This document shows, in pieces, positions 15,825-25,305 of a DNA stretch of 64,000 bases. The DNA lies in assembly GCF_030913635.1 (NCBI RefSeq), contig NZ_CP133188.1, positions 744,001 through 808,000 on the forward strand, in the 5' to 3' direction. How positions within the stretch are numbered: position 1 is the first letter of the stretch; each line of letters opens with the position of its first letter. A program made the translations under genes and the position numbers. Under the pieces are notes generated by a model. That model was not told where the DNA came from. It did not search any database and was given only the letters and a program-made list of their open reading frames with translations. Source of the stretch: Sedimentibacter sp. MB35-C1 (GTDB lineage: Bacteria; Bacillota; Clostridia; Tissierellales; Sedimentibacteraceae).

Positions 15825-17504
15825 ATGAGAATTAAAAATGTTGATTTTACAATAGGATTTGTTATAACAGACACTAAATACAATATTTTATACTGCAATA
15901 ATTACTTTAAAGCAAACATATGTAAGGTTAGTGGAGAAATTTTAAATAAAAAATTAACAATGTATTTTCATGATATAAAGGGCGATGAGGATCAGAATAT
16001 TAGCTCTGTCAAATATATCGATAATTCTGTTTACTATGCTGTTCATAATAAATTTAAACTTTATGGAAATGAGCTGTCTCTGTTTTTCTTCTATGATTCA
16101 ATTATAGGCAGTGAATTGGAAAAGCAAATTACCAGGCTAAGCAGCCAGAAATATTTATATAATGAAATGCTGAACAAGCTTAAGGACGGTATTTATATAA
16201 CTGATGAAGAAGGTACAACAACCTATGTAAATGATGCGTTTCTTGATCTTTCGGGTTTATCCAGAGAACAGATAATAGGAAAGTCGGTTTATGATTTAAG
16301 AAAGCTGGATGTGCTGCCTAATTCCTGCTGTGCCAGAGTTATTGAAACAAATGGTCCCGTTTCTACAATAAACAATTATTACAAAGGCCAGAGGTGTTTG
16401 GTTTCCGGCTCGCCTATATTTGATGAAAACGGAAATCTCAGAAAAACCATAGCGGTTATAAGAGATGTATCAGAGCTGGATGTATTAATGAAAAATATTA
16501 CTAAAGAAAAAAATTTGTTTATTGTTAATGGTGATTACGAGAATTTTGAAATTAAAACCAAGCTGAAAGAGCCTATTAATAATAATGAAAAAATGAAAAA
16601 TATATACAATAAAGCTAAAAAAATTGCCAATGTTGACAGCACAATATTAATTTTGGGAGAAACAGGGGTAGGAAAGGATTTTATAGCAACGTATATATAC
16701 AATATAAGCAAAAAGAATAAGGGTAAATTTATAAAAATAAATTGCAGCGCAGTTCCTGAACACCTGCTTGAGTCAGAATTTTTCGGGTATGAGGAAGGTG
16801 CGTTTACAGGAGCTCAAAAAGGGGGCAAAAAGGGTCTTTTCGAGGAGGCAAACGGCGGTATTCTATATCTGGATGAAATAGGTGATATGCCGTACACTTT
16901 ACAGGTTAAGCTCTTGAGCTCCATAAATGACAGGATGTTTTACAGAATAGGAGGAACATCGCCTGTAGAATTTAGTGCAAGAATTATTGCAGCTACAAAC
17001 GTTGATTTAGCACAGCTGGTTGAGGAAAAGAAGTTCAGAGCGGATCTGTATTACAGACTGAATGTGGTATCTTTTGTGGTTCCGCCCCTAAGACATAGAA
17101 AAGAAGACATCATTCCCCTTGCTCAGCAGTTTATTGAATATTTTAATAACAAGTACGGCAAAAACTGTTACTTTACTACTGGCTGCCTTGAAAGCTTTCT
17201 CGTATACGGTTGGCGCGGAAACATAAGAGAACTTAGGAATATAATAGAGCGTATGGTTTTAATAACAGACGAGGCGTCAATTGACAAAAAACTGTTCAGG
17301 GAACAGCTCTTGCTTAACAATTCGCCGGAAGAAGATTCTAAATTTATGTATGACGGGAAGACACTGAAAGACAAGCTTGATGATTATGAAAAAATTATAA
17401 TAGAAACAGCCTTAGACAGTTCGAAAACTATGAAAGAGGCTGCTTTCAAGCTTGGAATAGATATTTCCACTCTGGTCAGGAAGAAGCAGAAACATAAAAT
17501 GTAA
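15825..17504 (+). CDS. Sigma-54-dependent activator with PAS sensor (AtoC/RocR-like), probable regulator of thl-atoDA
   Basis: A 559-residue bacterial enhancer-binding protein. Order: N-terminal sensory region (1-110, PAS-like), PAS domain (about 115-225, GIYITDEEGTTTYVNDAF), AAA+ domain (about 245-480) with Walker A GETGVGKD, the GAFTGA loop that touches sigma-54, Walker B ILYLDEIGD and the arginine-finger region FRADLYYRLNV, then a short Fis-type HTH (about 515-559). The absence of a receiver domain means it senses a ligand directly. It is divergent from thl across 268 bases carrying two dyads and a sigma-54 promoter, so control of that operon is a strong inference. The ligand is unknown. 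Confidence 0.92.
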   Translation: MRIKNVDFTIGFVITDTKYNILYCNNYFKANICKVSGEILNKKLTMYFHDIKGDEDQNISSVKYIDNSVYYAVHNKFKLYGNELSLFFFYDSIIGSELEKQITRLSSQKYLYNEMLNKLKDGIYITDEEGTTTYVNDAFLDLSGLSREQIIGKSVYDLRKLDVLPNSCCARVIETNGPVSTINNYYKGQRCLVSGSPIFDENGNLRKTIAVIRDVSELDVLMKNITKEKNLFIVNGDYENFEIKTKLKEPINNNEKMKNIYNKAKKIANVDSTILILGETGVGKDFIATYIYNISKKNKGKFIKINCSAVPEHLLESEFFGYEEGAFTGAQKGGKKGLFEEANGGILYLDEIGDMPYTLQVKLLSSINDRMFYRIGGTSPVEFSARIIAATNVDLAQLVEEKKFRADLYYRLNVVSFVVPPLRHRKEDIIPLAQQFIEYFNNKYGKNCYFTTGCLESFLVYGWRGNIRELRNIIERMVLITDEASIDKKLFREQLLLNNSPEEDSKFMYDGKTLKDKLDDYEKIIIETALDSSKTMKEAAFKLGIDISTLVRKKQKHKM

Positions 17505-17539
17505 AACAAACGAATTCCGAAAAAATAATGTATTTTTAG

Positions 17540-17567
17540 AAATGTCTCTCAATGAGACATTTTTTTA
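17540..17567 (+). terminator. Intrinsic terminator after the thl-operon activator
   Basis: Stem AAATGTCTC (17540-17548) / GAGACATTT (17554-17562), five-base loop, then seven or more T. Confidence 0.9.
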
Positions 17568-17650
17568 TTTAACTAAATTTGATTATTTGGAATAAAAAAG
17601 CCTAAAAATGCAAATATTACTAATATTGTAGAACAAGCATAGGAGGGGTT

Positions 17651-17851
17651 ATGTACTTTATCAACGATATTAAAATGTTGATTAATACTGACACCATAAC
17701 GGTGTTTTTGATAATCAGTTTTATTTTGATATTTAGAACTGCCAAGGAATTGAAGCGGAAAAAATTTCACAGAGATTATAAAATTGTTAAAACAACTGGA
17801 ATAGTTTATGGACTGCTGGCACTGGCGGCTGTAATTGCAATTAATATATAG
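17651..17851 (+). CDS. Small two-helix membrane protein of the germination cluster
   Basis: A 66-residue protein with hydrophobic helices at about 14-29 and 47-65, joined by a basic loop (RTAKELKRKKFHRDYK). A strong AGGAGGGG sits right before the ATG. It ends nine bases before the gerA-type gene. Similar tiny proteins (annotated CLC_0170 family in clostridia, from memory) occur next to germination receptor genes, so an accessory role in the receptor is plausible but unproven. Confidence 0.75.
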   Translation: MYFINDIKMLINTDTITVFLIISFILIFRTAKELKRKKFHRDYKIVKTTGIVYGLLALAAVIAINI

Positions 17852-17860
17852 GAGTTTTAA

Positions 17861-19363
17861 ATGGGCGAAAAACAAAACTTAGAGAATATTAATATAGAAA
17901 AAGATTTAAATAAAAATGAGAAGGAATTAAAAAAAATATTTAAGGATGCTAATGACATCATTTTCAGAAAGATTGATGCCGGTCAAAACAAAAAAACTAA
18001 GATGCTCTTGGTTTATATTGACGGAATGACCACAAAGGAAGCAATCAGTGAATTTGCTGTTCAAATGCTCATGAAGGACATGGATTTGCAAAGTTTGGAA
18101 AAAAGTGATTCTGAGCTGCAGAACGCAATTGCCAATACCAATATAGCGGTAACAGAGATACAAGCTCTTCAAACTATTCAGGAATGCATTGACAAGGTGC
18201 TTTCCGGAGAGACGGTTCTTTTAATAGACGGATGCTCAAAAGGTATAATGCTCTCATCCAGAGGTTGGCCAATGAGAGGCGTGCAGGAGCCCTCGGCGGA
18301 GACTCTTATAAGAGGTGCCAGAGACGGTTTCAATGAAACCATGAAGGTAAACATTACACTTATAAGAAGAAGAATAAGAGATCCAAAGCTAAAAGTAAAA
18401 TACATGCAGGTGGGAAGCAGATCTAAAACAGACATTGCAATTATATATATAGAGGATATTGTAAATAAAACAGTCTTGGAAACAGTGGAGAAAAGAATAA
18501 AAAATATAGATATAGAAGCTGTGCTGGAAAGTTCTTATATTGAGGAAATGATAGAGGATGATATATATTCTCCGTTTCCTCAAATTGAAAACACCGAGAG
18601 GCCTGATGCTGCTGCATCGGCAATTTTAGAGGGGAGAGTCGTGATAACTGTGGATAATACTCCATCTGTTCTCATTGCTCCCGCAATATTTGTATCGTTC
18701 ATGCAGTCCTCAGAGGATTACTATGAAAGGTGGATGCCGTCGTGTGTAACCAGAATGATACGATATTTGGCGTTGCCAATAGTTATGCTCCTTCCGGCTC
18801 TTTATGTGGCAGTAACCCAGTTCCATCCTAATCTTCTGCCAACACAGCTGGCACTTTATGTTGCGGCCTCCAGGGCAAATGTTCCTTTTCCTCCTTATTT
18901 TGAGGCGCTTTTAATGGAGCTGGTAATGGAGCTGGTCAGAGAGGCTTCTTTAAGAATTACAAGTCCTGTTGGATCAACAATAGGTCTTGTGGGAGGTATC
19001 GTAATAGGTCAGGCATCTGTGGCGGCCGGGCTTATAACTCCTTTGGCCGTAATCATTGTGGCATTGACCGCTATTTCGGCCTTTGCGATACCAAGTTACA
19101 ATTTCAGCACGTCATTGAGAATGATTCGTTTTGGTTTTATAGTTCTTGCATCAATATTCGGATTGTTTGGCATATCACTGGGGCTTTGTCTTTTGATAAT
19201 TCACCTCTGCACTCTTAAGAGCTGCGGAGTGCCGTACATGACTCCTTTAGCTAGTTTTGTTGATAACAGAAAAGACTTGAGGGATACAATTATAAGACCG
19301 AGAATCAAGAAAATGGTTCACAAACCAAAATATCTTCAATTTGAAAAAGAGAAAGGAAAATAG
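17861..19363 (+). CDS. gerA: Spore germination receptor subunit A (GerA/GerKA family)
   Basis: A subunit of the inner-spore-membrane nutrient receptor, 500 residues. The large hydrophilic N-terminal part (1-285) contains the family blocks DGMTTKEAISEF and SSRGWPMRGVQEPSAETLIRG (given here as separate markers of the domain). About five membrane helices follow from 290 to 450, including TSPVGSTIGLVGGIVIGQA. It abuts the B-type gene with no gap. The three-gene A-B-C order is the standard receptor operon; the nutrient recognised cannot be read from sequence. Expression in the forespore under sigma-G is expected from the family, but I see no convincing sigma-G promoter. Confidence 0.93.
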   Translation: MGEKQNLENINIEKDLNKNEKELKKIFKDANDIIFRKIDAGQNKKTKMLLVYIDGMTTKEAISEFAVQMLMKDMDLQSLEKSDSELQNAIANTNIAVTEIQALQTIQECIDKVLSGETVLLIDGCSKGIMLSSRGWPMRGVQEPSAETLIRGARDGFNETMKVNITLIRRRIRDPKLKVKYMQVGSRSKTDIAIIYIEDIVNKTVLETVEKRIKNIDIEAVLESSYIEEMIEDDIYSPFPQIENTERPDAAASAILEGRVVITVDNTPSVLIAPAIFVSFMQSSEDYYERWMPSCVTRMIRYLALPIVMLLPALYVAVTQFHPNLLPTQLALYVAASRANVPFPPYFEALLMELVMELVREASLRITSPVGSTIGLVGGIVIGQASVAAGLITPLAVIIVALTAISAFAIPSYNFSTSLRMIRFGFIVLASIFGLFGISLGLCLLIIHLCTLKSCGVPYMTPLASFVDNRKDLRDTIIRPRIKKMVHKPKYLQFEKEKGK

Positions 19364-20458
19364 ATGTTCGATCAGGATATTACTCCATATCAAAATATAT
19401 CAATTTTAATATTAGTATCATTTGTTTCTCAATCTATTTTGATGCCGCTGTTACTGTCTGAGATAGACGGTCCTGTTGGGTGGATGTCGATTATAGCGGC
19501 GGGATTTCTCATATATATTACAATGAAACCCATAAACAGGCTGATGATAAAGTACAAGGAAGATACAATAATAAGTATATCCCACAAGGTATTTCCAAAA
19601 TTCCTGGCAAAACTCACAGGTGTATACTACATACTTATGTTTCTTACTGCAAACAGCATATTGCTGAAAGATTTCGCGGAGCAGATAAAGCTTATGATGC
19701 TTTTCAACACACCTATAAGCATAATAATAATATCTCTCTTGCTTATTGCCAGTTACGCGACAAAAAAAGGAATACAGTCAATTGCAAATTTGGCTAATAT
19801 AGCGGTGTTGATTGCCTTGATACCTTATATACTGATAATAATATTTTCAACATATTACGCTGATTACACAAATGTGTTTCCCATTTTTCCGGCAGACGTG
19901 AAAGGAATAGTTAAGTCAGTTCCCGCAGCGATGCTGGGATTTTTCGGATTTTCCGTACTTTTGTTTTCTAACAGCAGGGTGTCAATTAAAGAAAAAAATA
20001 TGAAGGTAAATAAAAGATTTATCGTAATAAGTGCCGTACTTTATGCCGCATGCTACCTGCTTATAGTAGTAAAATTCGGAATGAAGGAAGCTGTAAACAT
20101 GGTATGGCCATTTATTTCCGTAATGAAATTTGTTAATATACCGGGATTTTTCTTTGAAAGTACTGAAATCGTAGGATTATGCTTCCAAATAATAGTTACA
20201 TTTACAAGCATATGCATTATTGCATATTTTACAAATCTTGCTATGCAGGAAACTTTTAAGACCAGAGAAGACGGATATTTTATTTACATCCAGATACCCA
20301 TTTTGTATACCATGGCTGCAGCTCTGCCCGGCATGTACATGATGTTTCCGTACATACAGTGGCCGTTAATAGTGCTGAGCGGACTGAATTTTTTCATACC
20401 GCTTATCGTTGTATGGATGGACAGAAGGAAGCAGAAGCATAGAACAGAAAACATATAA
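19364..20458 (+). CDS. gerB: Spore germination receptor subunit B (GerB/GerKB family)
   Basis: A 364-residue APC-superfamily protein with about ten membrane helices and a basic C-terminus (DRRKQKHRTEN). It is the putative germinant-binding, transporter-like subunit of the receptor. It begins directly after the gerA-type stop codon with GAAAGGA upstream. Typical B-subunit segments are visible, such as DQDITPYQ at the N-terminus and ESTEIVGLCFQ around residue 265. Confidence 0.92.
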   Translation: MFDQDITPYQNISILILVSFVSQSILMPLLLSEIDGPVGWMSIIAAGFLIYITMKPINRLMIKYKEDTIISISHKVFPKFLAKLTGVYYILMFLTANSILLKDFAEQIKLMMLFNTPISIIIISLLLIASYATKKGIQSIANLANIAVLIALIPYILIIIFSTYYADYTNVFPIFPADVKGIVKSVPAAMLGFFGFSVLLFSNSRVSIKEKNMKVNKRFIVISAVLYAACYLLIVVKFGMKEAVNMVWPFISVMKFVNIPGFFFESTEIVGLCFQIIVTFTSICIIAYFTNLAMQETFKTREDGYFIYIQIPILYTMAAALPGMYMMFPYIQWPLIVLSGLNFFIPLIVVWMDRRKQKHRTENI

Positions 20459-20495
20459 TATTATGATTTTACGTGATTATAGCGAAGGGGTTTAA

Positions 20496-21596
20496 ATGAA
20501 ACAAATAAAAATAATAATTTTAATGCTGCTGACATCATTAGTTTTAACAGGTTGCTGGGACAGCTTTGAAATCAACAAAAGGGAATACTTATTTGCTGTG
20601 GGAATTGATAAAAATCCTAAGAACCTGACTTTTACGTCTGAAATTCCAAAAATAAATGAAGGCAGCGAGGAACAGAGAATTGTTTATTCAAAGGAAAGCA
20701 CAAATTTTGCGAATTTTTACAGCACCAGCTATCTCCATTCTGAAAAGGCCATTTCTGACAGGTTAATGCAGGTAATAATACTGGGAGAAGATGTGGCCAG
20801 AGATCCGGAGTCATTTAAAAAAATATTTGACGAAATCCAGCGGTCTCCTCAAATGAACAGAAGAGTTAAAATATGCATTGCCAAAGGAAAGGCTCAGGAC
20901 ATCATAAACATGGAAATACCGACCAATCCCATTGTGGGCAGATTTTTGAGCGATATGTTAGTTAAACTTAAAAGAGAAAGCTACCAGGATGTTTATACCT
21001 TTGATGAGGCAATACTCCACTTGGGGCAGACGGGAAACGTTATGGTGCCGGTTGTGGAAGTAAACGATAAAAGCTTGAAAGTGGAAAGGGCGGCCGTTGT
21101 TAAGGAATACGAACTGGTGGGTTTTTTGGAACCGGAGGAAGTTGAAATCATTATGGTTTTATTAAATCCCGACAGAGCCAATATCAGCAATTTCAATATA
21201 TCTGTTGATGATACAACCGTAGGGCTGGGTGCCGTTGATGTGAGCATGACGGAAGATATAAATTTAAAAAATAATAAATTAAGCGTTGATTATTATATTA
21301 CGCTATATTGTTACATAGATTCGTTTATCGTAGGTAATGACAAGTTGCAGGATAAAAATTTTATGGATAAAATCAAGACTGAGTCTGCAAGAATGATATC
21401 AGATGTGGCTTCAAATACAGTCGATAAGCTTCAGCATTACTACAGATCAGATCTTATCAGAATAAAAGATAAATTATACAAGTATCACAAATCCGAGTTC
21501 GACAAAATCGAAGACAAATATGATGAAGTTTTTGAGGCAGCGGACATAAATGTACATTTGAGTGTAGATATAAAAAGCACCGGATTGGTTAAATAA
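20496..21596 (+). CDS. gerC: Spore germination receptor lipoprotein subunit C (GerC/GerKC family)
   Basis: A 366-residue lipoprotein with signal peptide and lipobox VLTGC (Cys20), followed by the family hallmark WDSFEINKREYLFAVGIDK. It completes the A-B-C receptor and is probably exposed on the outer face of the inner spore membrane after diacylglyceryl addition. The last gene of the receptor operon, it is followed 11 bases later by spoIIR. Confidence 0.92.
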   Translation: MKQIKIIILMLLTSLVLTGCWDSFEINKREYLFAVGIDKNPKNLTFTSEIPKINEGSEEQRIVYSKESTNFANFYSTSYLHSEKAISDRLMQVIILGEDVARDPESFKKIFDEIQRSPQMNRRVKICIAKGKAQDIINMEIPTNPIVGRFLSDMLVKLKRESYQDVYTFDEAILHLGQTGNVMVPVVEVNDKSLKVERAAVVKEYELVGFLEPEEVEIIMVLLNPDRANISNFNISVDDTTVGLGAVDVSMTEDINLKNNKLSVDYYITLYCYIDSFIVGNDKLQDKNFMDKIKTESARMISDVASNTVDKLQHYYRSDLIRIKDKLYKYHKSEFDKIEDKYDEVFEAADINVHLSVDIKSTGLVK

Positions 21597-21607
21597 AGGG
21601 AGGGCGT

Positions 21608-22309
21608 ATGAGCTATTATAAAAAAATTTTAATTTCGGTAATATTTGTTGCCGTTGCCGTTGCCGTTTCATATACGGTAGATGCATACACAGGAATGGCA
21701 AAAATAAATGACAAAGTTATACGGTTACATGTTATTGCAAATTCAAACACTGTTTATGACCAACAGTTAAAATACAAGGTCAGAAATCATGTGATTAGTA
21801 AGTTTGACAGTGAATTTGAAAACATAACGTCTAAAGATGACAGCGAAGATTTAGTTATAGAAAAGATAAATGAAATAAGAAAAGAAGCAGAGGAAATAAT
21901 TTCAGAGGAAGGATATGATTATGAAATAAATGTATATTACGGGAATTTTAAGTTTCCACGGAAAATATACGAGGACATAGTTCTTCCGGAAGGCTATTAT
22001 GATGCCGTAAGAATAGAAATAGGCAGGGCAGAAGGCAACAATTGGTGGTGCGTGATGTTCCCTCCTCTGTGTTTTGTGGATTTCGGACAGGACAAAAATG
22101 CAGAGCCGGTATTTGATATAGAAACAGAAAAAAAGCTCCAGGAAGTTTTGACTCAGGAAGAAATTGAGGCTATAAAAACAAAAAGAGGCATAAAAGATAT
22201 TAAGTTTAAATCAAAGATATATGAATTTATAGAAAAAGGAAAAGTAGAACATACAGGTTTAGAGCCAAGCCAGACACCTAGTGTATATGCCCGTTCATTG
22301 GCTAAATAA
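21608..22309 (+). CDS. spoIIR: Stage II sporulation protein R
   Basis: Secreted forespore signalling protein that triggers SpoIIGA to process pro-sigma-E in the mother cell. 233 residues with an N-terminal hydrophobic segment (5-25) and the family block KVIRLHVIANSNTVYDQQLK. The central WWCVMFPPLCFVD segment is also characteristic. Finding it directly after gerC is unusual compared with Bacillus. The shared strand and 11-base gap suggest cotranscription, though it is needed early and the ger genes late, so an internal promoter is likely. Confidence 0.93.
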   Translation: MSYYKKILISVIFVAVAVAVSYTVDAYTGMAKINDKVIRLHVIANSNTVYDQQLKYKVRNHVISKFDSEFENITSKDDSEDLVIEKINEIRKEAEEIISEEGYDYEINVYYGNFKFPRKIYEDIVLPEGYYDAVRIEIGRAEGNNWWCVMFPPLCFVDFGQDKNAEPVFDIETEKKLQEVLTQEEIEAIKTKRGIKDIKFKSKIYEFIEKGKVEHTGLEPSQTPSVYARSLAK

Positions 22310-22325
22310 AATCCCTCATTGTTTC

Positions 22326-22368
22326 AAAAATCTGCCCCCGTCGTTTTTTTCGGCGGGGGCAGATTTTT
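22326..22368. terminator. Bidirectional terminator between spoIIR and the kam-operon activator
   Basis: Perfect 15-bp stem AAAAATCTGCCCCCG (22326-22340) / CGGGGGCAGATTTTT (22354-22368) with a T-rich loop. It serves both convergent genes and touches the stop codon of the minus-strand activator. Confidence 0.92.
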
Positions 22369-23771
22369 TAGCCTGGTATTTCAAGCTTTTTAATTTTATA
22401 TTGAAGTGTCTGCCTCGGAACATTTATAAGTTTTGCAGCTTTTGTGATGTTGTAATCCGTTTGCTCTAAGGCAGATTTTATAATATCGCGCTCGACTTTT
22501 TCTACGGCCGCATTCAAGTGTTGCAGCGCGCCGATGTTTTGTAAATTGTTATTCCTCCTGCTGTAGTTTTTAAACTGGAAAGGAAGGTGTTCTTCTCTTA
22601 TAAGCTCTCCGTCATACAGCGAAACGGCACTTTCAATTGCGTGTTCCAATTCCCTGACGTTTCCCGGCCAGCTGTATTCCGTAAATATATCAAGCACTTC
22701 TTTAGAAACGCCGCTGAAAAACTTATTGCATCGTTCGTCGTATTTTTTTATAAAATGATCCACAAGAAGAGGTATGTCGTCTATCCTCTTTGACAAATCA
22801 GGAATAACGAGAGTTATTACGTTCAATCTGAAAAACAAGTCCTGTCTCAGTTGCTTAGTTTCTACAACTAAGTTAATATCTGTATTTATAGCTGATATAA
22901 TTCTTACATCAACATCTATTGTGGTAGCTGAGCCTACTCTTCTGACCCTTCCGTCCTGCAGAACCCTCAAAAGCTTGGTCTGAAGCTCCAGGGGCATGGA
23001 ATTTATTTCATCCAGGAACAAGGTTCCGCCATCGGCAAGCTCAAATAAACCCGGTCTGTTTTCTGCTCCTGTAAAACTACCCTTAACAGAGCCAAACAAT
23101 ATGCTTTCAAGCAGGTTAGAAGGCAGAGCCGCACAGTTCTGCGCTATGAAGGGCTTGTGCTTTCTGTTGCTGGAATTGTGTATGGACTGTACAAAAAGTT
23201 CCTTACCTGTTCCTGTACTCCCTGCTATCATAACAGGTGAATCAGACATGGCCGCTTTTATTCCAAGTGATTTAAGCTTAAGCATCTCTTTGTTCTGTCC
23301 TATGATGTCAAGAAAATTAAACTTTGCAACAGGTTTTGACGGCTTGTCGTGCCCTCTGTCGTTCCTTTCATACAGTTCTTTTTGCAGGTTTACTATTTTT
23401 TCCGACAATTCTCTGACCTTAGTTATATTTCTGGAAACTTCAAGAGCTCCAAGTACCTTGTTGTTATAATAAATGGGGATTGTTGAATTCAATGTTGATA
23501 TTTTATCACCTTTATAATTTATAAAGTTCTGTTCAACATTATAAATCGGCTTGCCTGTTCGTAAAACTTTTAACAGAGTGCTTGTCTCAAAGGTAAGAGA
23601 AGGATACACCTCAAGAATATGTCTTCCTATTGCTTTATCCACATCGATTTCATCAAGCTGCTTTGCGGATGAATTGTAATAAGCAATTTTACCGTAGGCG
23701 TCAACTACATGAATTCCATCATTTATTAAATCTATTGCGTGAATGAGTGCATCAAAATATTTTATATCCAT
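22368..23771 (-). CDS. Sigma-54-dependent activator with PAS sensor, probable regulator of the kam operon
   Basis: Enhancer-binding protein of 467 residues from ATG 23771, chosen because AAGGAG lies upstream; an in-frame start at 23804 would extend into the control sites. Order: PAS domain (about 10-120), AAA+ domain (about 150-390) with Walker A GSTGTGKE, Walker B TLFLDEINS and RQDLFFRLNV, and a C-terminal Fis-type HTH (TKAAKLINVPRQTLQYKIKK). The sigma-54 contact loop reads GSFTGA instead of the usual GAFTGA, a tolerated variant. The same 14-bp dyad occurs upstream of this gene and upstream of kdd, linking it to the kam operon and suggesting autoregulation. Confidence 0.9.
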   Translation of the reverse strand: MDIKYFDALIHAIDLINDGIHVVDAYGKIAYYNSSAKQLDEIDVDKAIGRHILEVYPSLTFETSTLLKVLRTGKPIYNVEQNFINYKGDKISTLNSTIPIYYNNKVLGALEVSRNITKVRELSEKIVNLQKELYERNDRGHDKPSKPVAKFNFLDIIGQNKEMLKLKSLGIKAAMSDSPVMIAGSTGTGKELFVQSIHNSSNRKHKPFIAQNCAALPSNLLESILFGSVKGSFTGAENRPGLFELADGGTLFLDEINSMPLELQTKLLRVLQDGRVRRVGSATTIDVDVRIISAINTDINLVVETKQLRQDLFFRLNVITLVIPDLSKRIDDIPLLVDHFIKKYDERCNKFFSGVSKEVLDIFTEYSWPGNVRELEHAIESAVSLYDGELIREEHLPFQFKNYSRRNNNLQNIGALQHLNAAVEKVERDIIKSALEQTDYNITKAAKLINVPRQTLQYKIKKLEIPG

Positions 23772-23785
23772 AAATCTCCTTCTGC

Positions 23786-23820
23786 GCCGAAAAATCAGCG
23801 CCACATGCCGAAAAACAGGC
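23786..23820. promoter_or_regulatory. Two dyad sites in front of the activator gene, shared with the kdd promoter
   Basis: GCCGAAAAATCAGC (23786-23799) and GCCGAAAAACAGGC (23807-23820) start 21 bp apart, two helical turns. The first is the reverse complement of GCTGAATTTTCGGC at 25219 with 13 of 14 bases identical. They lie between the activator start codon and the terminator of the upstream operon, where they could act in autoregulation. Confidence 0.6.
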
Positions 23821-23836
23821 GGTAAGTCCTGTTTTT
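23811..23836 (-). terminator. Terminator of the murI-DUF1934 operon
   Basis: AAAAACAGG (23811-23819) / CCTGTTTTT (23828-23836) with an eight-base loop, T-run on the minus strand. It partly overlaps the second activator dyad. Confidence 0.75.
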
Positions 23837-23860
23837 TCTTATCAAACAGGTTAAGATTGC

Positions 23861-24280
23861 CTAAAAAATATCAATAGCTAATTTGTTATAGCTTTTTTCA
23901 CTTCCGGCAAAAACAACTTGGTATTCTATCTTGACAGTTCCATTTCCCACCTCATCCAAATTATTCTCATATATCATGGTGTTGAAGTCCAGGTCGAAAT
24001 TACCGTAAGGTGTTGAATAAATATTACTGTAGCTTTGATTTTCTTCAAATTCCATTCTTGAAGATATATCTCCAACTTTGGTCAGTATTAATTTATCTTT
24101 GTATATCTTCAACCTTGTTTTAGAAGAAGTGTTTTCGGTTATGTCACTTTCATCATAATTTATAACTATGCAATCTTCATGAAAAAGTCTTTCGGCCTCG
24201 GTAACAAGCTCCATAACTTCTTCGTTTCCGGCTTTGTCTATTGTCTGGGCTGTAGTAATTTTTATTTTGGCATTATTCAT
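23861..24280 (-). CDS. DUF1934 family beta-barrel protein (YwiB-like)
   Basis: A cytosolic 139-residue protein with alternating hydrophobic strands and no membrane segments. The C-terminal half (GDISSRMEFEENQSYSNIYSTPYG and following residues) matches the DUF1934/YwiB lipocalin-like family as I know it. The function is unknown. It lies 14 bases after murI with AAAGGAGG before its ATG, so it is cotranscribed with glutamate racemase. Confidence 0.8.
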   Translation of the reverse strand: MNNAKIKITTAQTIDKAGNEEVMELVTEAERLFHEDCIVINYDESDITENTSSKTRLKIYKDKLILTKVGDISSRMEFEENQSYSNIYSTPYGNFDLDFNTMIYENNLDEVGNGTVKIEYQVVFAGSEKSYNKLAIDIF

Positions 24281-24294
24281 TCTGTACCTCCTTT

Positions 24295-25101
24295 TTAAAG
24301 GTTATCTATTGCGATTTCGTAAAGATTATCAATTTCCTTCTTTAGAAAATTGCCTCCTATTCTTCTTAGGCGTTCAGGTGCATCGCTGGCGTAATATTCG
24401 TATCTGGCTTTATCGTAATTTTCGTTAAGCATGTTTTCATCTGTAAGCAGTTTTTTCAAATCTCTTGCGGTTTCAAATGCGGGATTGACAAGCTTAACAT
24501 CAGGACCAACCACTTTTTTGATTGTGTGCCTTAAAATAGGATAATGGGTGCATCCCAGCACCAAAGTGTCCACATCGTGTTCAATCAATTCATCAAGATA
24601 TTTTTCCGCAGTCAAAAATGCTACGTTTGAGTATTCCCAGCCTTCCTCAACTATGGGAACAAACAGCGGGCACGGAATCCCAATCACTTCTGCATCGTGG
24701 AGATACTCCATAATTTTTGCCTGGTAAGCATTAGAATTTATTGTTGCAATTGTACCTATTACACCTATTCTTCCGTTCTCTGTAGCGGCAGCCGCACTTT
24801 TTGCTCCGGGATTAATCACACCTATTATGGGAAGATCAAAATTGTTCTGCACGTGCTCAAGAGCTATTGAGCTTGCTGTGTTGCATGCAATTACAATGGT
24901 TTTAACATCCTTGCTCTTTAAGAAGGATGAGCATTGGTTAGCATATTTTTTTATGGTTTGCTCAGATTTTGAACCGTATGGAATTCTTGCGGTATCTCCC
25001 AAATATATGATGTTTTCGTAAGGAAGTTGCTCCATTACTTCTCTCATTACAGTGAGTCCGCCTACTCCTGAATCAAAGATTCCGATTGGTCTGTTATCCA
25101 T
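24295..25101 (-). CDS. murI: Glutamate racemase
   Basis: Cofactor-independent racemase supplying D-glutamate for peptidoglycan. Full length at 268 residues. The two catalytic cysteines are Cys73 (VIACNTAS) and Cys184 (LGCTHYP). The N-terminal IGIFDSGVGGLTV and the YLGDTARIPYG loop are intact. It is divergent from kdd across 290 bases and first in a two-gene operon with a DUF1934 gene. Confidence 0.97.
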   Translation of the reverse strand: MDNRPIGIFDSGVGGLTVMREVMEQLPYENIIYLGDTARIPYGSKSEQTIKKYANQCSSFLKSKDVKTIVIACNTASSIALEHVQNNFDLPIIGVINPGAKSAAAATENGRIGVIGTIATINSNAYQAKIMEYLHDAEVIGIPCPLFVPIVEEGWEYSNVAFLTAEKYLDELIEHDVDTLVLGCTHYPILRHTIKKVVGPDVKLVNPAFETARDLKKLLTDENMLNENYDKARYEYYASDAPERLRRIGGNFLKKEIDNLYEIAIDNL

Positions 25102-25218
25102 ATATACCTCTTCATTCTTTATGAAAATTTATTAATATTTAATTAATATGTGAATAATCAATAATTATGTTGTATAATGGCATTATAACAAAATATGTTT
25201 CACAGAGCAATATTAAAA

Positions 25219-25232
25219 GCTGAATTTTCGGC
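25219..25232. promoter_or_regulatory. Dyad GCTGAATTTTCGGC, probable enhancer of the kam operon
   Basis: An inverted repeat (GCTGAA-TT-TTCGGC) 74 bp upstream of the sigma-54 promoter for kdd. The same sequence, in the other orientation, lies before the activator gene at 23786-23799. Confidence 0.65.
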
Positions 25233-25305
25233 ACTTAGGGTTAAAATGTCATTATGGGAACGATACAAACGTTGAAAAACAGGGATTTTTGTTTTTTGAA
25301 GAAAT

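Noticed and set aside
17585-17650. Possible sigma-G promoter before the germination genes
   Set aside because: GGAATA is present, but no CATnnTA-type -10 occurs at a proper distance.
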